Origin: JANQJA01 sp965267485 | Lineage (GTDB): Bacteria > Pseudomonadota > Gammaproteobacteria > Pseudomonadales > Azotimanducaceae | Assembly (NCBI GenBank): GCA_965267485.1 | Contig: OZ254080.1 | Coordinates: 3,348,001-3,412,000, forward strand | Reading direction: 5' to 3' | DNA: 64,000 nt | In this document: piece after piece, positions 1 through 7,913 of the stretch | Layout: each line of letters starts with the position of its first letter | How positions within the stretch are numbered: the stretch's first letter is position 1 | Notes under the pieces: model-generated | Seen by the model: only the letters and a program-made list of their open reading frames with translations | Told to the model about the DNA's origin: nothing | Databases searched by the model: none | Translations under genes and position numbers: made by a program

Positions 1-131
1 GCGGTGCTCGCGAGCGCCGTGCCGAGTTCGAACATCAGGTTGTAATACCGATCGGCATAGCCGCCATCGACGCCCTCCGAGACCGCGATCTCGCAGAACT
101 CTTCACGAAACAACGCCTTTTCGTCGGTCAT
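1..131 (-). CDS. Unrecognised protein, N-terminal part only
   Basis: An open frame begins with ATG at 131 and runs off the left edge (43 residues visible, beginning MTDEKALFREEF). The start codon overlaps the stop of the upstream helicase gene in an ATGA arrangement, so the two are probably translationally coupled. I do not recognise the family from this fragment. The visible part is acidic and Tyr-rich and shows neither a signal peptide nor a membrane segment. Confidence 0.6.
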   Translation of the reverse strand, partial: MTDEKALFREEFCEIAVSEGVDGGYADRYYNLMFELGTALAST

Positions 132-2242
132 TCGATGTTCCTCCGGTAAGGCGGCAGCGCGCTGAGCAGGATCTTCCCGTAGCGCTGGGTGACAAGTCGC
201 CGGTCGAGGATCGTCACTTCGCCGCAATCGGTTTCCGTACGCAACAGTCGGCCAGCCGCCTGAACCATGCGAATCGCGGCATCCGGCACCATGACCTCCT
301 GGAACGAATTGCCGCCGTTGGCTTCGATCCACTCGCTCAGCGTGGCCCCCACCGGGTCGTCGGGCACGGCGAACGGAATCTTCGTAATCACCACGTGATC
401 GCAATATGTTCCTGGCAGGTCGATGCCCTCCGCAAAGCTGGCGAGCCCGAAAATCACGCTACCTTGACCCTCGTCGATGCGAGCGCGATGACGACTGACA
501 ATCTCTGCCTTCGAGAGCTCACCCTGCGCCAGGACACGTTCCCGGAAGTCGGGATCGATGTCTTCGATGACACGCTCCATCTGGCGCCACGATGAGAACA
601 GCACGAGGCCGCCCGTCACGTCCTGGAGGATTGCGGGGATGAGCCGTGTGATCTCTTCGGTGTGCGCATCCGCCTCCCTTGGATCCGAGGACATGCGCGG
701 GATGTTCAGCGTCGCCTGCCGGGCAAAGTCGAACGGGCTGGCGAGCGCATCAAAGGTATTGCCGGGGCCGATGCCGGCCCGGGCTCGCAGCCGCTCGAAA
801 TTTCCCGCAACGGCCAGCGTCGCTGACGTGAGTACCGCGCCGAAACAGCGGGACCACAGCAACTCCGCCAGCGTATCGTGTACCTCGATCGGGCTGGCGC
901 TGACCACCAGATCCGTTTCGCGCTGAAACGTGATCCAGCGTGCAAGCGGTGCCGATTGGGCGTCGTCGGCGGTCGCGTAGTCCTGCCAGAGTGAAGCACC
1001 CGCCTCCAGCCGCGCCCCGGCCGCGGCAATGACCGGCAGCCACTGCTCGAGCGTTTCGGCGTCCGCATCCTGCTCGGCCAACCGCCGCTCGATCGCGTCA
1101 ATCACGGGGTCGATTCGCCTCACCAGCGACTGGCACGCCGACAGCGTCGCCGCGGCCATTGCCCTGATGGGCTCATCCACCCGACCCAGCGGAAAGCGAT
1201 AGCGACGGTCCGAGCCACTCGCCTCGGTCACCTCCCGGAGCGGTTCGAACAACGCGGATGCCTGCTGGATGTGTTGTACCAGCGCAGATACGTCCTCCTC
1301 GAGCGCGGATTGGGCGCGTGGCAATCCGCCGACCTCGCCCACTTCGGCGGCCAGTTGCGAGAAGGTCGACGGCAATTGTTCCAGCCACGCCTGAGTCGAG
1401 CCCAGCACCAGAAAATTCGAGAAGTGGGAGATGGCCTTGTCGACGAGATGGTGGCCCTCGTCGAAGATGTAGATCGTGTCCTCGGGCCTTGGCAGCACGG
1501 CACCACCGCCCATCATCAGGTCAGCCAGCACCAGATCGTGATTGGTGACCACACAGTCCACCTTGCCGATGCGCTCGCGCGCCTTGTAGAAAAAGCAGTT
1601 CTGGAAATGCGAACACTTGCGCCCCGTGCACTGCACGTGATCGGTGCTGACCCGTGCCCACGCGCGGTCTTCCATGGCCTCCGGCCAGCTGTCGCGGTCG
1701 CCATCCCATTCCCCCCGGCCAAGGCGATTCACCATGGTCTCGAAGAGCCGGATCTGTGACTCATCGGTGTCGCCGAAGAGTTCGTCGTCGTAGAGCGCGA
1801 GCGAATGGTTCATCTGCGTACCGGCCTGAAGCGCCTGGTCGAGTCTGGCCAGACAGAGATAACGCCGCCGCCCTTTCGCCAGCGCAAAGGAAAACTCGAG
1901 CCCGGAGTGGTGGGCGATGTCCGGCAGATCTTTCAGCACGATCTGCTCCTGCAGGGCGACAGTGGCTGTCGCGATCACCAGCCGCTTTCCGAGCGCCCGG
2001 GCCAACGGCAGCGCCGCCATCGTGTAGGCAACCGTCTTGCCCGTACCAGTCCCGGCCTCGACGACACAGATATGCCCCTCGCCGGAAACGCGCTCCCCCT
2101 CCTCATCGTACTCAATGCCGCCCAGCGCATTCGCGATGTCCGCGATCATCTTTCGCTGGCAATAGCGCGCCGTGTAGCCTTTACTCTCCAGCAGGCTCGA
2201 GTAGGCAGACTGAATGCTCTGTTTGTGCTCGTCACTCAGCAT
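128..2242 (-). CDS. dinG: ATP-dependent DNA helicase, DinG family
   Basis: A 704-residue XPD-like superfamily 2 helicase, close to the usual DinG length, expected to unwind DNA 5'-3' and resolve R-loops and D-loops during replication stress. Walker A EAGTGTGKT lies at residues 62-70. The iron-sulfur cysteines are at about 130, 205, 210 and 216 (the last three in CTGRKCSHFQNC), and the DEGH box is at 261-264. Late helicase motifs include an AAGRLLR segment near the C terminus. The gene faces away from the secreted dehydrogenase gene at 2297 and overlaps the partial gene at 1-131 by four bases. YoaA-type paralogues are the main alternative, but the cysteine spacing favours DinG. Confidence 0.9.
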   Translation of the reverse strand: MLSDEHKQSIQSAYSSLLESKGYTARYCQRKMIADIANALGGIEYDEEGERVSGEGHICVVEAGTGTGKTVAYTMAALPLARALGKRLVIATATVALQEQIVLKDLPDIAHHSGLEFSFALAKGRRRYLCLARLDQALQAGTQMNHSLALYDDELFGDTDESQIRLFETMVNRLGRGEWDGDRDSWPEAMEDRAWARVSTDHVQCTGRKCSHFQNCFFYKARERIGKVDCVVTNHDLVLADLMMGGGAVLPRPEDTIYIFDEGHHLVDKAISHFSNFLVLGSTQAWLEQLPSTFSQLAAEVGEVGGLPRAQSALEEDVSALVQHIQQASALFEPLREVTEASGSDRRYRFPLGRVDEPIRAMAAATLSACQSLVRRIDPVIDAIERRLAEQDADAETLEQWLPVIAAAGARLEAGASLWQDYATADDAQSAPLARWITFQRETDLVVSASPIEVHDTLAELLWSRCFGAVLTSATLAVAGNFERLRARAGIGPGNTFDALASPFDFARQATLNIPRMSSDPREADAHTEEITRLIPAILQDVTGGLVLFSSWRQMERVIEDIDPDFRERVLAQGELSKAEIVSRHRARIDEGQGSVIFGLASFAEGIDLPGTYCDHVVITKIPFAVPDDPVGATLSEWIEANGGNSFQEVMVPDAAIRMVQAAGRLLRTETDCGEVTILDRRLVTQRYGKILLSALPPYRRNIE

Positions 2243-2296
2243 CGGCGGGAAAACCGCGCGAAGCGAAAGGGCGTAGACTGGGGCAGGGAGGATTTC

Positions 2297-3406
2297 ATGA
2301 ACGCCAAAATCTTAGCATACGCACTGCTCTCACTGGCGCCCCTCACGGCGGCGGCAGACCTGCCACTGGACCGCCTGAGCCTGCCCGAGGGCTTCGCGAT
2401 TTCGGTCTATGCGGAGGTCGACAACGCACGGCAGATGTCACGAAGCGATGGCGGCGTGCTCTACGTCGGGAGCCGCCGCGCCGGCAAGGTCCATGCGGTG
2501 ATCGACAGCAACGGCGATCATGTGGCCGACCGGGTCATCCTCATCGACGACAACCTGAACCTGCCATCGGGTCTGACCTGGCACGACGGCGACCTGTACG
2601 TCGCAGCCGTATCCACGATCTACCGCTACCGCGACATCGATCAGCATCTCGACGATCCACCCACACCCGAGATCGTCACTGACGACTTTCCCACTGATCG
2701 TCATCACGGTTGGAAGTTCATCGAGTTTGGCCCTGACGGCAAGCTTTACGTCCCGGTCGGCGCACCCTGCAACATCTGTGCGCCGGAAGAACCCTACGCC
2801 ACCATCGTCCGCATGGACGTCGACAATCCAGGAGCGCGGGAGATTGTTGCGCGCGGCGTTCGCAACAGCGTCGGCTTCGACTGGGATCCGGCAACAGGCG
2901 ATCTCTGGTTCACCGACAATGGTCGCGACCACATGGGCGACTATGAGCCACCCTGCGAACTCAATCACGTGAGCGAAGCCGGCCAGCATTTCGGCTACCC
3001 GTACTTTCACGGCAACAGCATTGCCGACCCGGAGTTCGGTGGCCGGGGCAAACCAGCATCGGCGTACCGTGAGCCTGCACTGGCACTCGGCCCACACACC
3101 GCCCCGCTCGGCATGATCTTCTATACCGGCAACATGCTCCCAACCCCCTACCATGGTGACGTACTGCTCGCCGAACACGGAAGCTGGAACCGGTCAGAAG
3201 AGGCTGGCCACATCGGTTATCGTCTCGTGCACGCAAGGTCAGATGACGAGGGTGGCCTCCACTACGACGTCTTCGTCGAGGGCTGGCTGAATGAGGATGG
3301 CTCGAGTTGGGGGCGCCCGGTCGATCTGCTGCAACTCGACGACGGCAGTCTTCTCGTTTCCGATGACGTGGGTGACGTGATCTACCGGATTACCTACACG
3401 AAATGA
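2297..3406 (+). CDS. Secreted sorbosone/PQQ-sugar dehydrogenase-like beta-propeller
   Basis: A 369-residue protein with a Sec signal peptide (about residues 1-20, ending in TAAA) followed by a six-bladed propeller of the glucose/sorbosone dehydrogenase family. Family features include the HHGWKFIEFGPDGKLY segment, a GVRNSVGFDWDP segment and a late AEHGSWNRS motif. Relatives in the periplasm oxidise sugars or aldoses using PQQ, but the true substrate is unknown. ATG 2297 is chosen because a GGGAGG ribosome-binding site sits just upstream and the signal peptide begins there; an in-frame extension upstream lies inside the divergent helicase gene. No PQQ biosynthesis gene is nearby. Confidence 0.75.
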   Translation: MNAKILAYALLSLAPLTAAADLPLDRLSLPEGFAISVYAEVDNARQMSRSDGGVLYVGSRRAGKVHAVIDSNGDHVADRVILIDDNLNLPSGLTWHDGDLYVAAVSTIYRYRDIDQHLDDPPTPEIVTDDFPTDRHHGWKFIEFGPDGKLYVPVGAPCNICAPEEPYATIVRMDVDNPGAREIVARGVRNSVGFDWDPATGDLWFTDNGRDHMGDYEPPCELNHVSEAGQHFGYPYFHGNSIADPEFGGRGKPASAYREPALALGPHTAPLGMIFYTGNMLPTPYHGDVLLAEHGSWNRSEEAGHIGYRLVHARSDDEGGLHYDVFVEGWLNEDGSSWGRPVDLLQLDDGSLLVSDDVGDVIYRITYTK

Positions 3407-3473
3407 CCTGACAGGTAATCGGACCGCGCCACCAGACAACCTATACTCCCGCATTTCAGGGAGCCTCCAGCAC

Positions 3474-3806
3474 ATGTTGTCACTCAGGATTTTTCTCGGC
3501 GCGGTACTGCTCGTGATCGCTGCGTACACGTCGATCGTGATCGCGAACGACGGTATCAACCTCTTTCCGCACTTCTTGCTGCCCATGGCCGAGTTCGGCT
3601 GGCAGGGCCAGTTCAATCTCGACTTCATGTTCATGCTGGCGTTGTCCGCACTGTGGACGGCCTGGCGCAACCGGTTTACACCGGCAGGGATCGGACTCGG
3701 CATACTCGCCTTCTTTCTCGGGGCGCCCTTCCTGTGCGTCTACCTCATCGTACTCAGCTACCGGGAGTCCGGTGACCTCCGCCGAATGCTCATCGGCCAG
3801 CGGTGA
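3474..3806 (+). CDS. Small integral membrane protein, function unknown
   Basis: A 110-residue protein with about three hydrophobic helices (roughly residues 4-24, 48-63 and 72-94) and a basic C-terminal tail. I cannot name the family with confidence; short proteins of this shape are usually listed as conserved hypothetical. It sits between the secreted dehydrogenase and htpX on the same strand. A TATACT hexamer at 3442-3447 could be its -10 element, and an AGGGAG sequence precedes the ATG. Confidence 0.65.
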   Translation: MLSLRIFLGAVLLVIAAYTSIVIANDGINLFPHFLLPMAEFGWQGQFNLDFMFMLALSALWTAWRNRFTPAGIGLGILAFFLGAPFLCVYLIVLSYRESGDLRRMLIGQR

Positions 3807-3821
3807 GGTGCATCGAAAAGG

Positions 3822-3850
3822 CTTGAATTCGGTTCCGGGATTCCCACTAT
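3822..3850 (+). promoter_or_regulatory. Possible heat-shock (sigma-32) promoter of htpX
   Basis: CTTGAAT at 3822-3828 is followed after 14 bases by CCCACTAT at 3843-3850. This resembles the sigma-32 pattern CTTGAAA-N(11-16)-CCCCATNT, with two mismatches in the downstream box. It lies about 33 bases before the chosen htpX start, and htpX is a known heat-shock gene in Escherichia coli. The same bases also give a poor sigma-70 reading (TTGAAT, 19 bases, TATAAG). Confidence 0.4.
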
Positions 3851-3882
3851 AAGCCTACCCTGACTCTTTGGAACTGAACGAC

Positions 3883-4779
3883 ATGATGCGAATCCTGCTA
3901 TTCCTTGCGACCAATGCGGCCATTCTGGTCGTCATCAGCGTCGTATTCTCCGTGCTTGGCCTCGAAGGCATCCTCGAGCAGAACGGCGCTGACCTGAACC
4001 TGACGGCGCTGCTCGTCATGTCGGCGGTGATCGGCTTTGCGGGTTCGTTCATCTCGCTCGCGATCTCCAAGTGGTCTGCCAAGCGCATGATGGGCGTGCG
4101 TATCATCGAGCAGCCTTCGAACCAGACCGAGCAGTGGCTCATCGCCACCGTCGAGCGGCAGGCGAAGGAAGCCGGCATCGGTATGCCCGAGGTCGGCATC
4201 TTCCAGTCGAACCAGCCCAACGCCTTTGCCACCGGTATGACAAAGAACTCATCCCTTGTCGCTGTGAGCACCGGCTTGCTCCAGCATATGTCCGGCGATG
4301 AAGTCGAGGCTGTGCTGGGCCATGAGGTCGCGCACGTTGCGAACGGCGACATGGTGACAATGGCGCTCATGCAGGGCGTGGTGAACACATTTGTCGTGTT
4401 CCTGTCGAGACTCGTCGGTTTCTTCGTCGACCGGGTGATCCTGAAGAACGAACGCGGTCTCGGCATCGGCTACTTTGTGTCGTCGATCGTGGCCCAGATC
4501 TTCCTGTCGATCCTCGCCAGCGCGATCGTCATGTGGTTCTCGCGATACCGGGAGTTTCACGCGGACAAGGGCGGCGCCGCGCTCGCCGGCAAAGAGAAGA
4601 TGATCGCTGCCCTGCGTGCACTTCAGCGCGTCAACGAGCCGGAGGATCTGCCCGGCGAGTTCGCCGCGTTCGGCATCCTCGGCGGTCGCGTCCGGGATTT
4701 CCGGTCGCTCTTCATGAGCCACCCGCCCCTCGAGGATCGCATTCGCGCCCTCGAGGAGAGTGCCTACCAGGGAACCTAG
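3883..4779 (+). CDS. htpX: Membrane zinc metalloprotease HtpX
   Basis: A 298-residue M48-family protease that degrades misfolded membrane proteins in the inner membrane alongside FtsH. The zinc motif HEVAH is at residues 147-151 and the third ligand is the Glu of REFHAD near 221. Two transmembrane helices lie at the N terminus and two more follow the active site. I chose ATG 3883 because the protein then begins MMRILLFLATN, as in the E. coli protein; a TTG at 3868 would add five residues. The gene converges on the MFS gene with a single base between the stops. A possible heat-shock promoter lies upstream. Confidence 0.93.
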   Translation: MMRILLFLATNAAILVVISVVFSVLGLEGILEQNGADLNLTALLVMSAVIGFAGSFISLAISKWSAKRMMGVRIIEQPSNQTEQWLIATVERQAKEAGIGMPEVGIFQSNQPNAFATGMTKNSSLVAVSTGLLQHMSGDEVEAVLGHEVAHVANGDMVTMALMQGVVNTFVVFLSRLVGFFVDRVILKNERGLGIGYFVSSIVAQIFLSILASAIVMWFSRYREFHADKGGAALAGKEKMIAALRALQRVNEPEDLPGEFAAFGILGGRVRDFRSLFMSHPPLEDRIRALEESAYQGT

Positions 4780-4780
4780 A

Positions 4781-6046
4781 TCAGGCGGCGTCGCGGGCGT
4801 CGTCGTCGGGCGGCGGCGGATCGAAGTCTGCCGCCTCGACCTCGGCTTCGACGACCGTTGCAATCTCGTGCGTCGTGCGCGGCACACCAATGAACGGTGC
4901 AAAGTAGCGACGAGCCACGTCGTGGACCTGCAGGCGCCAGGCCGTCCAGACTGCGAAGACGGCAAGCACGACGCCGGCGAACATGAACAGTCCGCTGTCA
5001 TGGGTGTCGAGCAGCGGCGCGACCATCAGCGGGCCGAAAATCGATCCCGCGCTGTGCATCAGCAGCACGACGCTGGCAATTTCCATCAACGCCAGCTTCG
5101 TGTTGTCATTGGCGTGCGCAACACAGAGCGAATACAGCGGGAATGTCACCCCACCGAAGACGAACATCACGAGATAGATCGCCAGCGCAGAATTGAAGCC
5201 GCCCAGGATGATCGCGATGATGCAGAGCACCGAGCCTGCCGCGGCCAGATTCAGAATCACGATGCGACGATCCATGCTGTCCGACAGTCGCCCGACCGGA
5301 AACTGGAACACGGCGCCGCCAATAATGGTGATAGCCATGAAGAAGCCGATCTGGTCGAGCGCGAGCCCCATTGACTCGCCGACAATCGGCCCAAGTGCCC
5401 AGATACCAGACGTGACCGCACCACCGACAAACGCGCCGACGACAGCCACCTGGGACGTCTGGAACACTTCCCTGAGCCGAAAGCTGACTGTTTCGAGCGG
5501 CGGCGACGGCGAGCGGGTCAATCCTACCGGAATCAGACCGATGCAGAAGATGATCGCCGCCAGCACGGTCAGCGTCGCATAGTCGAGCCCGAAGCCGACC
5601 GATACCTGACCCAGTGCGATCGCGGCGAGGGTGATGATCGTATAGACCGAAAGTACGGCCCCTCGATGCTCACCGGTCACGCGTTCGTTCAACCAACTTT
5701 CGATCACCATGTACAGGCCCGAGAAGGCAATGCCCGTCAACAGGCGCGCAAACAGCCAGGCGCCCATCGACGGCAGCAACCCCAGCAGCAGTACGGCAAT
5801 TGAAGCCAGTGACGCCAGTACCGCGAACACACGGATGTGGCCAACCCGCTCAACCAATCTGGGGATGGTGAGGCAACCGATCATGAACCCGGAAAAATAG
5901 GCAGAACCCGTATAGCCGATCTCCTGCGCGCTCCAGCCCATCTCGCTCGCAAAGAGTGGTGCGAGCGTCAGCTGGAGGCCGTGCCCGGTGAGCAGAATCG
6001 CTGCCGACAGCAGCAGCGTGGAAACAGAAGCGAAAAGGGTAGTCAC
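4781..6046 (-). CDS. MFS transporter, YcaD-like
   Basis: A 421-residue major facilitator protein with about twelve hydrophobic helices and a long acidic, proline-rich cytoplasmic tail (about the last 45 residues). The N-terminal half has features of the YcaD/sugar-efflux-like group, including a G-W-S-A-x-E-I-G segment in the first loop and a VIESWLNERV segment after helix 4. The substrate cannot be read from the sequence. It lies downstream of the carrier-protein operon, separated by about 97 bases, so it could be read through from that operon, though that is only a guess. Confidence 0.8.
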   Translation of the reverse strand: MTTLFASVSTLLLSAAILLTGHGLQLTLAPLFASEMGWSAQEIGYTGSAYFSGFMIGCLTIPRLVERVGHIRVFAVLASLASIAVLLLGLLPSMGAWLFARLLTGIAFSGLYMVIESWLNERVTGEHRGAVLSVYTIITLAAIALGQVSVGFGLDYATLTVLAAIIFCIGLIPVGLTRSPSPPLETVSFRLREVFQTSQVAVVGAFVGGAVTSGIWALGPIVGESMGLALDQIGFFMAITIIGGAVFQFPVGRLSDSMDRRIVILNLAAAGSVLCIIAIILGGFNSALAIYLVMFVFGGVTFPLYSLCVAHANDNTKLALMEIASVVLLMHSAGSIFGPLMVAPLLDTHDSGLFMFAGVVLAVFAVWTAWRLQVHDVARRYFAPFIGVPRTTHEIATVVEAEVEAADFDPPPPDDDARDAA

Positions 6047-6143
6047 GTGATGGAGACCGGCGGCGTCGTGGCGCGCAACTTAGCAAATCGCAGGGGCACT
6101 TAGAAAGCGGTTTTCGACCGGCAACGGGCCGTTGACCCTGCGG

Positions 6144-7913
6144 TCAGGGCGGAAGCAGTGCCTGCAGCGTCACCAGCAGCCTGTCCTGCATCACCTTCTT
6201 CGAGAATCCGTGATTCGCGCCCGGCACGTCATGGACAGAGATCAAACCGTCGCGGATGGCCTGGCGCGCAACGCCGCCGCCCTGCAGTTCGAGCAGATCC
6301 AGCCCCGGATCACCTGCCGAAAGTACGAGGTCGAGCCGGCGACCCGCACGCTGAATGCGATCGAGGTCGAGCGGGACACCGGCGGCGGGACGTCGCGTCA
6401 GCAGCGAACCCACCGTCCTGAAGAGGCCCTGCAACCTGGCGCTGGCGTGCGCGGACAGCGCCGAGACGAGCCGCTTTCGATCAATGCGCCCGCGCAACAG
6501 CTTTCGCCAGCGGCCCGGATCCTTCCACGCCCCTTTGTACGTATGCAGTTTGTATTCGAAGTGGTTCTCCGGCTGATCGTAGTCCCATTCGAACACCAGC
6601 GGGTTGATCAGGATTGCACGCACGATATCGTGATGCTGCAGCCGTGAGCTTGCCTGAAAGGCGTGATACGCCCCGGCGCAGATACCGGCAAGAATGAAGC
6701 GCTGGATGCCGCTCGACGCCGAAAGGTATGTCAGCGCGGTATCGATGTCATCGAAGGCGACGGGAGAATAGGCATTGTTCTCGGGGTTTCGGCCCCGCGT
6801 AACACTGTCACCAATTCCTTCAATATCAAATCTGAAGCACAGGTAGCCATGCGAGGCCATGTTCCGCGCCAGCATCGTATACATGCGATGCGGGCCGGTG
6901 TGATGCTCGGAGCCGCAGTTCAGCAGCACGAGCGCGACATCCTTGCGCGACTGCGCCGGCGGGAACGTAACAATACCGGCCAGGTGATGTGCTTCTCCGA
7001 ACGTGACCACCTGTTCACGGATGCCATCTGGCAGCACGAGTTCGCGTGTGTCGGGCATCGCCTCGGGACGCGCGTCAGTTGCGCTCCCCAGCGAACAGAT
7101 CCAGTCTCGCAGGTGATCGATGGCGGGCAGCGGCACGCGCGTATCGGTCGGATTGTTCATCATCTCGCGATACCCCGGCAGCGTGGCCCGGGCAACGTTC
7201 GAGCCGGTCGCAGCGAGCTGGTCAGCCAGTTGGCCCAGCACCTTGCCGTCCTGATCCATGTCGTCACGGCCGACGATCAGCACATCCTGAACGCAAGGCG
7301 GATCGCCTGCCAGGTCGATTGCCCGAAAGTCTTGCTGGAGCTCGGGGGTCAGAAAGACGCCCGCCGCATCAATGTCAGCACCGGCCGCGCCAAGCTCCTT
7401 GTTGAGCAACTCGGACATGAGCTTCTGTTCCCTGACAAATCGTCGACCGCTGATTGTCGGATTCCAGAGGACCAGCCCCCGAAGATCGGTCTCCGTTCGC
7501 GCCGCGAGCGCGGCAAACGTGGCACCAAGCCCCACGCCGACCAGCACCACGCGATGCCCCGGCATGGTCGACTTCACGTGGGCAACCGCCGCATGAACAT
7601 CCGCAACGAACGCGTCAACGCGTGCACCCTCGAAATCTCCACCGCTGGAATCGCCGCAGAACCCGTAGTCGAATCGCAGGGTCGCAACACCAGCGAGGGA
7701 AAGCGCATCCGCGAGATTTCGAATCGACCGATGGCCGGACATGTACTCCATACCGAGGGGATTGCAGAGCACCGCGACGACGTCGAGTGCCGGGTCGTCA
7801 GGCCCGGTATGCCAACAGCCGAACAGCTGTGTGTCGCCCGACTTGAAGTAACAGGCGCTGCGACGAACCTTGCTGAGTTCGTCGACAGGAAGGGGAGCGA
7901 ACGCGGCGCTCAT
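6144..7913 (-). CDS. Tandem alpha/beta hydrolase, probably an acyltransferase or thioesterase
   Basis: A 589-residue protein with two alpha/beta-hydrolase domains (about 20-275 and 290-589). In the first, the nucleophile elbow reads G126-V-G128-L-G130, so the catalytic serine is absent. In the second it reads G410-I-C412-A-G414, offering a cysteine, with a candidate acid in the LSAGDPG segment and a candidate base in GANHGF near the C terminus. This resembles hydrolase-like proteins found beside exopolysaccharide (exosortase-type) loci. ATG 7913 overlaps the stop of the GH2-like gene (ATGA), so this is the last gene of a six-gene operon. An acyl-transfer role onto or off the carrier protein is inference. 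Confidence 0.7.
   Translation of the reverse strand: MSAAFAPLPVDELSKVRRSACYFKSGDTQLFGCWHTGPDDPALDVVAVLCNPLGMEYMSGHRSIRNLADALSLAGVATLRFDYGFCGDSSGGDFEGARVDAFVADVHAAVAHVKSTMPGHRVVLVGVGLGATFAALAARTETDLRGLVLWNPTISGRRFVREQKLMSELLNKELGAAGADIDAAGVFLTPELQQDFRAIDLAGDPPCVQDVLIVGRDDMDQDGKVLGQLADQLAATGSNVARATLPGYREMMNNPTDTRVPLPAIDHLRDWICSLGSATDARPEAMPDTRELVLPDGIREQVVTFGEAHHLAGIVTFPPAQSRKDVALVLLNCGSEHHTGPHRMYTMLARNMASHGYLCFRFDIEGIGDSVTRGRNPENNAYSPVAFDDIDTALTYLSASSGIQRFILAGICAGAYHAFQASSRLQHHDIVRAILINPLVFEWDYDQPENHFEYKLHTYKGAWKDPGRWRKLLRGRIDRKRLVSALSAHASARLQGLFRTVGSLLTRRPAAGVPLDLDRIQRAGRRLDLVLSAGDPGLDLLELQGGGVARQAIRDGLISVHDVPGANHGFSKKVMQDRLLVTLQALLPP

Noticed and set aside
1805..2296. A longer N terminus for the sorbosone-dehydrogenase-like gene
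   Set aside because: The extension lies antisense within the helicase gene and would remove the signal peptide from the N terminus.
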